Positions 8,689-18,005 of a stretch of DNA of 34,087 nt are shown here, one piece after another (position 1 is the stretch's first letter; every line of letters begins with the position of its first letter). This DNA is from Chloroflexi bacterium RBG_16_57_11. GTDB taxonomy: Bacteria; Chloroflexota; Anaerolineae; Anaerolineales; UBA4823. The notes beneath the pieces were generated by a model that saw only the letters and a program-made list of their open reading frames with translations, ran no database searches and was not told the DNA's origin. The stretch lies in the NCBI GenBank assembly GCA_001795165.1, contig MGNS01000083.1, positions 1 through 34,087 of the forward strand, written 5' to 3'. A program made the position numbers and the translations under genes.

Positions 8689-8784
8689 ATGGTACAGAAG
8701 CAAACCACACTCAGCACTGCTTGCTCTGCCGCCGTTGACGGTGGTGCAGCTTTGCCTTCTCGGAGTGCGCCTGTTCCTCGCTAG
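8689..8784 (+). CDS. Putative 31-aa leader peptide MVQKQTTLSTACSAAVDGGAALPSRSAPVPR upstream of the ABC ATPase
   Basis: ATG preceded by AAAGGACAGGTG; complete ORF between promoter and terminator; not in the supplied track. Confidence 0.6.
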   Translation: MVQKQTTLSTACSAAVDGGAALPSRSAPVPR

Positions 8785-8804
8785 GTTTTCATCCTGAAGG
8801 ATCG

Positions 8805-8845
8805 ACAGCCACGGGTGCGCTCCAAAGCCCGTGGCTGTTTTATTT
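8805..8845 (+). terminator. Intrinsic terminator/attenuator between the small ORF and the ABC ATPase
   Basis: ACAGCCACGGG (8805-8815) / CCCGTGGCTGT (8828-8838), then TTTATTT. Confidence 0.85.
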
Positions 8846-8876
8846 GTGTGACCCGGTCACCCCAGCCCGCCGGTTT

Positions 8877-8909
8877 ACACCAGCCACGGACCTGTTCTGT
8901 GGCTGGTGT
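8877..8909 (+). promoter_or_regulatory. Second hairpin reusing the CAGCCAC/GTGGCTG arms, upstream of the ABC ATPase
   Basis: ACACCAGCCAC (8877-8887) / GTGGCTGGTGT (8899-8909), 11 bp perfect, no T tract. Confidence 0.75.
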
Positions 8910-8945
8910 TGGTTAAAGACCCGCTCCCTGGGTCAGGAGTTCGCA

Positions 8946-9749
8946 ATGACTACGGCTGTACTGCTACACAAGACAACCAAACATTTCAGCATCCCGGGCA
9001 TCCCGATGTGGAGCCATGCGGCGTTGCGCAACGGCAAGCCAGATAGCCCTGCCCAATTGCAGAGCCTGGTGGCAATTGACCGTGTCTCGTTCTCCATCCG
9101 TGAAGGTGAGATCTTCGGCCTGGTGGGGCCTAGCGGCTCAGGAAAGACGACGCTGATCCGGTTGATCGCCACATTGCTGCAACCCGACGCAGGGGATATC
9201 CGTGTGTTTGGCCATGACACAACTCGCCAGCCGATAAAGGTGCAGCGCCTGATCAATCGGGTTTCGGTTGAGGCCAGTTTCTTCAAGCAGCTTTCCCCGC
9301 TGGAGAATTTGCTTTACGGGATGCAATCGTATGGGCTGGATGAAACCGAAGCGCTCTGGCAGGTGGTGGAGATTTTGACCCGGTTGGGCCTGGAGCGGGG
9401 CGACATCCACTCACCCATGGAAGATCTGTCGAGGGGCAAGGCACAGAAAGTTGTCGTCGCCCGGGCTTTGCTCTCTCGGCCGCGCCTGTTGTTGCTGGAC
9501 GAGCCCACCCGTGGACTGGACATGCGCGCTAAGTATGAAGTCTGGCAGATCGTTCGTGAGCTACGCGACCTGCATGGAATGACCGTGCTGCTGGCAGTCC
9601 CAGACCGTGAAGAAGTGGACGGCCTGTGCGACCGGATTGCCACGCTTGAAAACGGGCGGATCGTCGCCCTGGATGCCTCATCGAGCGTTGACCTGCAGGC
9701 AAAGGACACTTATCTGAGCATGCCGGAAGAGTCCCCGATTTTTGCCTGA
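8946..9749 (+). CDS. ABC transporter ATP-binding protein (DrrA/CcmA-like)
   Basis: Walker A GPSGSGKTT, signature-like LSRGKAQKVVVARALL, Walker B LLLLDEPTRGLD; CAGGAG RBS before ATG 8946; no adjacent permease. Confidence 0.88.
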   Translation: MTTAVLLHKTTKHFSIPGIPMWSHAALRNGKPDSPAQLQSLVAIDRVSFSIREGEIFGLVGPSGSGKTTLIRLIATLLQPDAGDIRVFGHDTTRQPIKVQRLINRVSVEASFFKQLSPLENLLYGMQSYGLDETEALWQVVEILTRLGLERGDIHSPMEDLSRGKAQKVVVARALLSRPRLLLLDEPTRGLDMRAKYEVWQIVRELRDLHGMTVLLAVPDREEVDGLCDRIATLENGRIVALDASSSVDLQAKDTYLSMPEESPIFA

Positions 9750-9844
9750 CGGACGAGCGCCCCGGTGGTTTGTGAAGAAAAAGTTTCATGTTAAGAGGTG
9801 GGCGAAAATCACCTCGCCCGCCTCTCACCCAGGAGGAATATAAG

Positions 9845-10201
9845 ATGAGGATCGATCAATCTTTGTTCGAAGGTGAGCATATCTGTTTTGGCCCGATCGA
9901 CCATGAATTGGATCCTGAGATTGAGTCGCTCTGGACCCACGATGCCAGCTACCTGCGCTTAATCTCGTTGGACCCGGCGTTGCCTCTCTCGCCTGCCCGG
10001 ATCAAGAAACGTTATGAGGCCATCGAAAAAGAACAGAATGTATTCGAATATAACCCGCGCGCCGTGCGCTCTTATGAGAAGGTTGGTTTTAAGCATGAAG
10101 GGCGCGCCCGAGGTGTGTTGCATCGAGCCGGAAGGCGCTGGGACCTGATCTTTATGGGCATTTTGCGTGAAGAATGGGAAGCACAACAAAAGAACAATTA
10201 A
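9845..10201 (+). pseudogene. GNAT acetyltransferase with apparent in-frame loss of its central acetyl-CoA-binding region
   Basis: N-terminal GNAT segment …RIKKRYEAIEKEQ joins directly to C-terminal NVFEYNPRAVRSYEKVGFKHEGRARGVLHRAGRRWDLIFMGILREEW; no R/Q-x-x-G-x-G/A loop. Confidence 0.7.
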
Positions 10202-10205
10202 GTTT

Positions 10206-10230
10206 TTCGAAGGATGTACCAACCTTCGAA
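10206..10230. repeat. Hairpin between the two GNAT genes
   Basis: TTCGAAGG-atgtaccaa-CCTTCGAA. Confidence 0.6.
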
Positions 10231-10257
10231 TATTGGATGGAAAGGAGAACCCTGATC

Positions 10258-11271
10258 ATGAACCACCTATTACCCCATAGGTATGAGAGCCGGCCGGTGA
10301 CGATGGGCGATGTGGAGCCGACGGTCAAAATGCTCAATATATGGTCAAAGAAGTTGCTCGGTGTAGAGGCTTTTGAGGCTACCGATATTGGCAGTGAATG
10401 GACCACACCGGGCTTTGATCTGGAGCGGGACACGCGCCTGGTCCTGGCGCCCGATGGCGAGATCGTTGGGTATAACGAAGTCTGGGACATTTTCGATCCA
10501 CATGTGCATGTCTATTCCTGGGCGCGCGTCCACCCCGAATATAACGGTCGCGGCATCGGTACTTATTTGATGGCGTGGGCTGAGGATCGCGGTAGAATGG
10601 CGCTCCTGAAAGCCCCTCCTGAAGCGCGTGTGACATTGCGAGGGCATTGCCTGAGCCCGGACCTGGCAGCAGCCGAGCTGTTTCGAAATTCGGGATTTAA
10701 CCTGATCCGTTATGCGCTGCGCATGGTGATCGAGCTGAACGGCTCGCCGCCCGAGCCCGTCTGGCCCGAGGGCATTTCGGTGCGAACCCTGGTGGTCGGG
10801 CAGGATGAGCCTGCTGCTCTGCAAGCCGTGCGCGAATCCTTCCAGGATCACTGGGGCTATGTAGAGCGCCCCTTTGAGGATGAGCTGGAACGCTGGAAGC
10901 ATTTCATGGCGACGGATGATATCTTCGATCCCAACCTGTGGTTCCTGGCGATGGCAAGCGACCGGGTGGTCGGGACGGCTTTGAACTACCCCTATGTGGA
11001 TGACGACCATGATATGGGCTGGGTCGGGACGTTAGGCGTGGTGCGCGAGTGGCGCCGCAACGGGCTGGGCCTGGCTCTGCTGCGCCATTCATTCCAGGAT
11101 TTCCACCGCCGTGGAAAGCGCAAAGTCGGTCTGGGCGTGGATGCCCAGAGCCTGACCGGGGCGACACGGCTGTACCTCAAAGCCGGGATGCACCCAGACC
11201 CTGACCGCCAATGGAGCATATTTGAAAAGGAGCTGCGCCCAGGGCAGGAGCTCAGCACGCAATCGATATGA
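10258..11271 (+). CDS. Tandem-domain GNAT N-acetyltransferase
   Basis: AAAGGAGAA RBS; two GNAT cores (VHPEYNGRGIGTYLMAWAE; LGVVREWRRNGLGLALLRHSF). Confidence 0.85.
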   Translation: MNHLLPHRYESRPVTMGDVEPTVKMLNIWSKKLLGVEAFEATDIGSEWTTPGFDLERDTRLVLAPDGEIVGYNEVWDIFDPHVHVYSWARVHPEYNGRGIGTYLMAWAEDRGRMALLKAPPEARVTLRGHCLSPDLAAAELFRNSGFNLIRYALRMVIELNGSPPEPVWPEGISVRTLVVGQDEPAALQAVRESFQDHWGYVERPFEDELERWKHFMATDDIFDPNLWFLAMASDRVVGTALNYPYVDDDHDMGWVGTLGVVREWRRNGLGLALLRHSFQDFHRRGKRKVGLGVDAQSLTGATRLYLKAGMHPDPDRQWSIFEKELRPGQELSTQSI

Positions 11272-11348
11272 GGCCGGGAGGACAATGGTAGTTGCAGATT
11301 GGGCTACCTCCAGGTAAAATCCGTTAGATTTTAACGAGGAGGTGCAAA

Positions 11349-11963
11349 TTGAGCATTCAGGCGGTGATCTGGGACCTGGGCGGTGTGCTGGTGCGCACGG
11401 AAAATTATGTCCCACGACGTACGCTGGCGGGCAGATTCGGCATGACCTTCGAAGAGATTGAAGACTTCGTCTTCTCTGGCGAGTCAGGCAACCGCGCTCA
11501 ACGTGGCGAGATCAGCGTTGAGCAGCATTGGGAAAACCAGCGTAAGGAATTGGGCTTGAGCCCGGTGGAGATGCAGGTCTTCCGCGATCAATTCTGGCAG
11601 GGTGACCGGCTGGATACTGACCTGGTGGCCTACATCCGCCAGCTACGGCAAAGCTACAAGACCGGCTTGCTGAGCAACGCCTTCTCGGATTTGCGCGCGG
11701 TGGTATCTGAAATCTGGAAGTTTGCCGATGCTTTTAATGAAATGATCATTTCCGCCGAGGTTGGCCTGGTCAAGCCCGACCCGCGCATCTATCACCTGGC
11801 GCTGGAACGTCTGGGGGTTGTGCCCGAAGCAGCTGTTTTTATCGATGATTATATTCACAACGTTGAAGGAGCGAGGGCGGTAAATATGCACGCGATTCAT
11901 TTTCGCGATCCGCAACAAACGCGCAGTGAGCTTCAGGACTTGCTCAATGGGAGCCGCCCATGA
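11349..11963 (+). CDS. HAD-IA family hydrolase (TTG start)
   Basis: AVIWDLGGVLVRTEN, LLSNAF, VGLVKPDPRIY, VFIDDY motifs; AGGAGG 6 nt before TTG. Confidence 0.9.
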   Translation: MSIQAVIWDLGGVLVRTENYVPRRTLAGRFGMTFEEIEDFVFSGESGNRAQRGEISVEQHWENQRKELGLSPVEMQVFRDQFWQGDRLDTDLVAYIRQLRQSYKTGLLSNAFSDLRAVVSEIWKFADAFNEMIISAEVGLVKPDPRIYHLALERLGVVPEAAVFIDDYIHNVEGARAVNMHAIHFRDPQQTRSELQDLLNGSRP

Positions 11964-13381
11964 ACGCCGATGAGCGAGCTGATGAGCTATGTGAATTAAG
12001 CCTGTCCCAGGCCGGCGAATGGATCCGCCAGCGAAAGCTCTCCCCGGTCGAGCTAACCCAGGCGCACCTGGAGCGCATCCAGCGGGTGGACCCACGGATC
12101 AACAGCTACATCACTGTCACCGCCGAAGCGGCGCTGCAGCAGGCCCGCCTGGCTGAGGTCGAGCTGCAACGCGGTGAGACCCGGGCAGGAGGACCTCTCG
12201 GACCGCTTCACGGCCTCCCACTGGCGCTCAAGGACCTGTATGAGACGCAAGGCATCCGCACCACGGTCGGGACGAAACACTATAGCGATTACATCCCGAC
12301 GGAAGATGCCGTCGTGGTCGGTAGATTGAAAGCCGCCGGGGCGATCCTGCTTGGCAAGAATAACATGCATGAAATTGCCCTGGGGCTGACTACAGTAAAT
12401 CCGCACTTTGGGACATGCCGCAACCCATGGGCGCTGGAGCGCATCGTGGGCGGCTCATCCGGCGGCTCGGCCGCAGCACTGGCGGCGCGTTTGTGCCTGG
12501 GCGCGCTGGGCAGCGACACCGGCGGATCGATCCGCGTCCCCGCCGCCTTGTGCGGCGTGGTAGGCTTAAAGCCGACCTATGGGCGGGTCAGCCTGCGCGG
12601 AGTAATCCCATTGAGCTGGAACCTGGATCATGCCGGACCGATGGCGAGACAGGTGCAAGATGTTGCGTTGCTATTGCAGGTGATTGCCGGGTACGATCCA
12701 CTGGATGCCTATTCCATCGATATCCCTGTAGATGATTACTCTAGCGATATCCATCGGGGAGTCCGGGGGTGGCGCATTGCCCTGGCAGAGGATGATTATT
12801 TCAACCGCACTCAGCCTGAGGTATTGGAAACTGTCCGGCTGGCGGCCCAGACCTTTGAGGCGCTTGGCGCGCAGGTGGAGGGGACGCCGTTTCCGGATAC
12901 CTACCAGGCTGCGCTGGCGAATGGCATGATGGTAATCGGCGATGCCGCCGTCTTCCATGCCCCGCGCTTGCTGGAGAACCCGGGGGACTTTGGCGCAGAC
13001 GTTCTCCAGCGCCTGCAAAATGGGGCCGCCTTGCCGGTGAAGGAGTATATCCAGGCCCGCCGCACCCAGACTCTGCTGCGGAGCCAGTTTGCGCGCTTCT
13101 TCGAGAGCTACGATTTGCTGTTGATGCCAACCACACCGGTGGCTGCACCGCCAATCGAAGGCCCATCTGCGGTGGAGCTGGCCCGATTATTAACCCGCTA
13201 TACTGCTCCGTTCAACCTGACTGGATTTCCGGCGCTGTCGCTGCCATGCGGTTTTACATCCGACGGGCTGCCGATCGGTTTACAGATCATTGGCCCGCAC
13301 TGGGGAGAAGCAAAGTTGTTGCGTGGCGGGTACGCCTATGAGCGCGCTACAGACTGGCCTAACAGGAAACTTGCTGTTTGA
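11960..13381 (+). CDS. Amidase signature family protein (GatA-like amidase)
   Basis: LKDLYETQGIRTT, GGSSGGSAAALAARLCLGALGSDTGGSIRVPAALCGVVGLKPTYGRVS; ATGA overlap with the HAD gene. Confidence 0.92.
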   Translation: MNADERADELCELSLSQAGEWIRQRKLSPVELTQAHLERIQRVDPRINSYITVTAEAALQQARLAEVELQRGETRAGGPLGPLHGLPLALKDLYETQGIRTTVGTKHYSDYIPTEDAVVVGRLKAAGAILLGKNNMHEIALGLTTVNPHFGTCRNPWALERIVGGSSGGSAAALAARLCLGALGSDTGGSIRVPAALCGVVGLKPTYGRVSLRGVIPLSWNLDHAGPMARQVQDVALLLQVIAGYDPLDAYSIDIPVDDYSSDIHRGVRGWRIALAEDDYFNRTQPEVLETVRLAAQTFEALGAQVEGTPFPDTYQAALANGMMVIGDAAVFHAPRLLENPGDFGADVLQRLQNGAALPVKEYIQARRTQTLLRSQFARFFESYDLLLMPTTPVAAPPIEGPSAVELARLLTRYTAPFNLTGFPALSLPCGFTSDGLPIGLQIIGPHWGEAKLLRGGYAYERATDWPNRKLAV

Positions 13382-14634
13382 TCAGGAAATGGAAGGCCTA
13401 CCCGCTTTACCTGACGATGCAAGGTGCACTGGCGCTGTTTACCGGCATCATCTTCACCGCCAGCTCAATTTACCAGGTCACCGTTGCCGGGTTGACGCCA
13501 CTCCAACTGGTACTGGTGGGCACAACAATAGAATTATCGATATTTATATTTGAAATCCCTACGGGTGTGGTCGCCGATGTTTACAGCCGACGCTTATCCA
13601 TCATCTTCGGCATGTTCTTGATTGGCCTGGGATCTCTCGTTGAAGGCACATTTCCGATCTTCTGGGTGATTTTGTTAGCCCAAATTCTCTGGGGCGTCGG
13701 ATACACCTTCACCAGTGGGGCCACCGAGGCCTGGATCACGGATGAGATCGGCGAGGCGGCTGCCGGCAGGGCTTTCCTGCGCGGCAATCAGGTCGACCAG
13801 ATCGCTTCGCTGGCGGGGATCGGGCTGGGGGTCGTCCTGGGCAGCTTGCGGATCAGCCTGCCGATCCAGATTGGCGGCCTGCTGATCGCTTTACTGGGCC
13901 TTTTCCTGGCTCTGTTCATGGCCGAGACCGGGTTTGAGCCTGCTCCCAGCCAGGAGCGGAACTCCTGGCAGAAGCTGGCGCACACGTTCCGAGAGGGCGT
14001 TGGGACCGTGCGCACCCGCCCGGCTTTAATGACCATCCTGAGCATCGGCCTGATCTATGGCCTGTATAGCGAAGGATATGACCGCTTGTGGACCAAGCAT
14101 ATCCTCGACCGGTTCACCTTCCCTCTGGCGGGCCTGTTCCAGCCGGTGTTCTGGTTCGGGGTGATCCGAGCGGTTGGGATGATCCTGTCCGTCGGCGCGG
14201 CAGAGCTGGTACGGCGCAGGGTACGAACCGAACAGGCCGTGGCAGTGGCGCGCGCCTGCTGGGCGGTTTCGGCTGTACTGGTCATCAGCCTGTTTGGCTT
14301 TGCCCTGGCGAATACCCTGTTGGTGGCGGTGATCGCAATCTGGCTGATCTCGATGTCGCGCAATGTGATCGGCCCGCTGTACACGGCCTGGGTCAACCAG
14401 CGCCTGGACTCTCGCGTGCGGGCCACCGTGCTGTCGATGAGCAGTCAGGTGGATGCCATCGGCCAGGTCGCCGGCGGACCGGTGGTGGGTGTGATCGGCA
14501 GCCGGCTCTCTGTACAGGCCGCGTTGATCGCCTCTGGGCTGACGTTATCGCCGGTATTGCTGCTGTTTCCCCGCGCCATCAGGTTGAATAACGGCGAGCC
14601 GATCCAGAGAGGACCGGCCATTTCTGAAGAATAA
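13378..14634 (+). CDS. MFS transporter (TTG start overlapping the amidase stop)
   Basis: About 12 hydrophobic segments; EIPTGVVADVYSRRLSIIFG loop; TTGA overlap. Confidence 0.85.
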   Translation: MIRKWKAYPLYLTMQGALALFTGIIFTASSIYQVTVAGLTPLQLVLVGTTIELSIFIFEIPTGVVADVYSRRLSIIFGMFLIGLGSLVEGTFPIFWVILLAQILWGVGYTFTSGATEAWITDEIGEAAAGRAFLRGNQVDQIASLAGIGLGVVLGSLRISLPIQIGGLLIALLGLFLALFMAETGFEPAPSQERNSWQKLAHTFREGVGTVRTRPALMTILSIGLIYGLYSEGYDRLWTKHILDRFTFPLAGLFQPVFWFGVIRAVGMILSVGAAELVRRRVRTEQAVAVARACWAVSAVLVISLFGFALANTLLVAVIAIWLISMSRNVIGPLYTAWVNQRLDSRVRATVLSMSSQVDAIGQVAGGPVVGVIGSRLSVQAALIASGLTLSPVLLLFPRAIRLNNGEPIQRGPAISEE

Positions 14635-14696
14635 GTCTCCAGGTGGGACTATTAACGGTGAGGCAATTGCAGGTGCCTTATATGCAAGCCAGCGTT

Positions 14697-15467
14697 TTAA
14701 TAATATGGGATGCTACTCACGAATTCGCTGATGGAAGAAGCGACGGCCAGTGGTTGTTCCAACATGACCATGTGTCCTGCGTTTGGAATCACATTCAATA
14801 CAGCATTCTTGACACCGCATGCCAGGAATTGTGCATAGCGCGCCGGCGTCATTTGATCGTCAGCGCCGCACAAGATCAACGTGGGCTGTCGAAGCTCGAC
14901 CAGGCGATCACGGACATCGAAATCGTCACATGCCAGGAAATCGCCATACAGCACGCTGGCACGCGTTTCGGCCATGCGCCGGGTGGCCAAGGCGACCAAC
15001 CGCTCCGGGGCATGCGGGCTGAAAGACCGGCTGATAATCGCTGCGACTCCACCGGCGAATGTAGTTTGGTTCGAGATCTGTTCCAAAAGCTCCGGAGACA
15101 CGCGCAAGCGCGCCCCAGCACCAACCAGGCCGAGACCCAACACTCTCCTCGGGTGATCGAGCGCCAGGGAAAGCGCGATCGCGCTGCCCATTGAATGCCC
15201 GATCAGTACAGAGCTATGTAAATCCAGCGCATCTAGCCAGCTTACCAGCGCCCGGGTATAGGCGCCGATCGTCTGCATGCCGCGCCCACCCGAATTTCCA
15301 TGTCCAGGCAGGTCGGGCGCGTAGACATGATAACCGGGCAGCCTGCGGATTTCCGTAGGCCAGTAGAGATGTGTACCGCCAGCCCCGTGAATGAGCACGA
15401 CAGGTGGCGTAAGACCTTCACGCCCTCCCCCATGCAGGTGATAGTAAATATCTGCGGTGCTTGGCAT
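14697..15467 (-). CDS. Alpha/beta hydrolase
   Basis: VVLIHGAGGTHLYW, DLPGHGNSGG, LIGHSMGSAIAL nucleophile elbow, GAGHMVMLEQP. Confidence 0.92.
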   Translation of the reverse strand: MPSTADIYYHLHGGGREGLTPPVVLIHGAGGTHLYWPTEIRRLPGYHVYAPDLPGHGNSGGRGMQTIGAYTRALVSWLDALDLHSSVLIGHSMGSAIALSLALDHPRRVLGLGLVGAGARLRVSPELLEQISNQTTFAGGVAAIISRSFSPHAPERLVALATRRMAETRASVLYGDFLACDDFDVRDRLVELRQPTLILCGADDQMTPARYAQFLACGVKNAVLNVIPNAGHMVMLEQPLAVASSISEFVSSIPYY

Positions 15468-15538
15468 GATGGATGGGTCCTGAATTAAGCTGGGGGGAAT
15501 TCGTAAGGGATGTTTATGGCGCCGGATAGTACGGCGGG

Positions 15539-17302
15539 CTAAATGCCGCGGCGGATCCTGTCGACGGCCTCTTCATTGAGTGGAATGACAACCTGGACGC
15601 GCGTTCCTCGACCCGGGGCTGAATCAATTCTTAGCATGCCGTTCACCAGCTCTGTGCGCTCGCGCAAATTGATCATCCCCAGGCTTCCACGGGATTCATA
15701 ATTTGCGCCGACGGAATCTACATCGAAACCGATGCCATCATCTTCGACTTCTAGCAGACCTAACCCCTCGCGCAGTATTTTCAGCCGGACCCAAATATGG
15801 TGAGCCTGGGCATGCTTACGGGCATTATTAACCGCTTCTTCGGCGATGTAAAAGACAACGGCTTGCTTGGCGGGTTCCATCTCACTCATAACCCTGGAAT
15901 CTGCCTGGATGGTGACGTTTTGGTTGAAGGTTTCCTTCATTTTCTCGGCCATCGACTCGAGGGTAGCAATCAAGCCCTGAGACTCTAGCACCAGGGGACG
16001 CAGGGTGAATAACATATGCCGAATCTCTTTGGTTGTCCGGCGGGCCAATTCCTCGATTTTGTAAAGCTCTTCGGAGGCGGCTTTAAAATCTCGCTCCATC
16101 AAGCGCCGGGCGAAGTTGACTCGCATGGCAATCGCGGAAATCGCTTGCGTAGGACCATCATGCAGATCACGAGCCAGCTTCTTGCGCGACTCTTCCTGGA
16201 TTTCCATGATGCGGTTTTTTTCCTGTTCCAGGTCCTGGTAGAGGCGTGAATTTTGTATGGCGATGACGGATTGCTTGGCGACGATTTCGAGCACTTCGCG
16301 TCGGTCGGGGGTGAAGAAATTTACGCTGGGATGCGCAAACAGCAAAATGCCGTAGGCATCCAATCCAGCCCTCAGAGGCAGGCAAAACGCCGCGCGACAT
16401 TCGTTCAGTGAGGCCAATTGGCTGAGCTCTGCATCGGCGGGTAGATTACGCGACAAGCTGGGAGCGCCCTCATCGATGGCGTGGGCCAACAAACCGCTCG
16501 TGCCAGGCAGGTTGAGATCGCGATCCTCAGCTACGATATGGCGCGCGGCAGCAATTTGAAGTGTAGGCGACTGGTCAGCCCCTTCGGAATAGAGTAAGAC
16601 TGCGCTAAACAGATGATCTACATCCGGCGCGTCTAGCTCCTTCAAAGTATCCTCACTCAAATTCAATGAGGTCTCCAGAACACGCTGATAATTTAGCGTG
16701 GCGCTCAAAGCTGAGATCAAATCATAGATCAAACGGCGGCTTTCACGTTCCCTTTTTTGGGTGGTATTCGACAGGCGCTCGGTATTCTGGTAGCGAGTCT
16801 TGGCACTGCTATTTGCGAGCTCACTGATCAAAGCGAAAGGTAAGCCGACGATCGTGTACATGGGAAACATAAATCCAAGCAGGATCAGCAAATCGGCGGG
16901 TTGGCGGCGATAAACGATAAAAGCTTGAATGGACAGATTCAATACTACGGCCAGGATGGCTCCTACCCATTGAAAATACAAGGCGGCTGTAGCGGTTGGA
17001 AGCAGCCCTAGCCAGGCCAGGTTAACTGGACTGTTACCCAGATAAAAGGCTATGGTTGCAAAAGCGAAATCGCTGAGTAAATAGAGCACCCGTAAAACGG
17101 TCATCGTCTGGTATGCCGCGGTGAGAACCGTAGCCGCTAAATTTGTGATCATCATTCCGACGATGAGGATCAGGATTTTTGAGTCGAGCATGTTGTGGAT
17201 AGCATACCATAAGCTTACGCTCGCGATGAATGCCCATCGTACCACGAGGGATATCCAATCTGCTAAAGGCCAGGGGGCGCTCTTTCGCATATCAGTTATC
17301 AT
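15539..17302 (-). CDS. Sensor histidine kinase, NarL/HisKA_3 type, N-terminal membrane region plus GAF
   Basis: KKLARDLHDGPTQAISAIAMR H-box; DDGIGFD and GRGTRVQVVIP ATPase motifs; hydrophobic N-terminus. Confidence 0.9.
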   Translation of the reverse strand: MITDMRKSAPWPLADWISLVVRWAFIASVSLWYAIHNMLDSKILILIVGMMITNLAATVLTAAYQTMTVLRVLYLLSDFAFATIAFYLGNSPVNLAWLGLLPTATAALYFQWVGAILAVVLNLSIQAFIVYRRQPADLLILLGFMFPMYTIVGLPFALISELANSSAKTRYQNTERLSNTTQKRERESRRLIYDLISALSATLNYQRVLETSLNLSEDTLKELDAPDVDHLFSAVLLYSEGADQSPTLQIAAARHIVAEDRDLNLPGTSGLLAHAIDEGAPSLSRNLPADAELSQLASLNECRAAFCLPLRAGLDAYGILLFAHPSVNFFTPDRREVLEIVAKQSVIAIQNSRLYQDLEQEKNRIMEIQEESRKKLARDLHDGPTQAISAIAMRVNFARRLMERDFKAASEELYKIEELARRTTKEIRHMLFTLRPLVLESQGLIATLESMAEKMKETFNQNVTIQADSRVMSEMEPAKQAVVFYIAEEAVNNARKHAQAHHIWVRLKILREGLGLLEVEDDGIGFDVDSVGANYESRGSLGMINLRERTELVNGMLRIDSAPGRGTRVQVVIPLNEEAVDRIRRGI

Positions 17303-17341
17303 AACTCAAAATATGCCCTTGGCAAGGCGTCCATACAAAAT

Positions 17342-17944
17342 TTATAGGTTTTTCAGCATTTCTAGCAATATTGGATACGCAGCACGAACCGCACGACCCC
17401 GATGGCTTAGCCGGTTCTTTTCTTCCATGTCCAGTTCAGCCATTGTTTTACCCAGCTCTGGGAGGAGGAAAATCGGATCGTAACCGAAACCTTTTTCACC
17501 ACGCTCCTCCGGGATGATCACGCCAGGACAAATACCCTGGGTATATTGCGTCTCTCCGGATGGTCTGGCAAGAGCGACGATGCAGCGAAAATGGGCGGTC
17601 CAGGGGGGTGTCTTGGGTTGCAACCTCTCCAATAGTAGCCTCCGGCGGTCAGCATCGGAGGCTCCGGTCCAGGGAGCAAAGCGCGCCGAATGCAACCCAG
17701 GCAGGCTGTCCAGGGCATCCACTTCTAATCCCGAGTCATCCGCCAGGGTGATCAAGCCCGAAGCTTTGGCGTAGGCAACTGCTTTTAGTGCCGCATTCTC
17801 CGCATAGTTGCTGCCGGTTTCCTTGACCGCCAGATCCAGGTTGATATCCGCTGGCGCGACCAGCTCGGCAGGGATTCCGTTCAGCAAGGCCCATATTTCT
17901 TCCAACTTGCCTGCATTATGGGTAGCAACCAAGATTTTAGACAT
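17342..17944 (-). CDS. rdgB: XTP/dITP diphosphatase (RdgB/HAM1 family)
   Basis: SKILVATHNAGKLEEI, LADDSGLEVDALDSLPGLHSARF, EKGFGYDPIFLLPELGKTMAEL. Confidence 0.95.
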   Translation of the reverse strand: MSKILVATHNAGKLEEIWALLNGIPAELVAPADINLDLAVKETGSNYAENAALKAVAYAKASGLITLADDSGLEVDALDSLPGLHSARFAPWTGASDADRRRLLLERLQPKTPPWTAHFRCIVALARPSGETQYTQGICPGVIIPEERGEKGFGYDPIFLLPELGKTMAELDMEEKNRLSHRGRAVRAAYPILLEMLKNL

Positions 17945-18005
17945 AAGCACTCCTGTTTGAGCCCCGCGCGTAAGATAATATTCTGCGCCATGTTATAATC
18001 GATTT

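Noticed and set aside
10206-10230. TTCGAAGG/CCTTCGAA hairpin as a terminator between GNAT genes
   Set aside because: No T tract; AT/GC-balanced 8-bp stem is too weak to call a terminator, kept only as a repeat
14643-15194. 183-aa plus-strand ORF over the alpha/beta hydrolase
   Set aside because: The minus-strand frame carries GHSMG and other hydrolase motifs; the plus ORF has none
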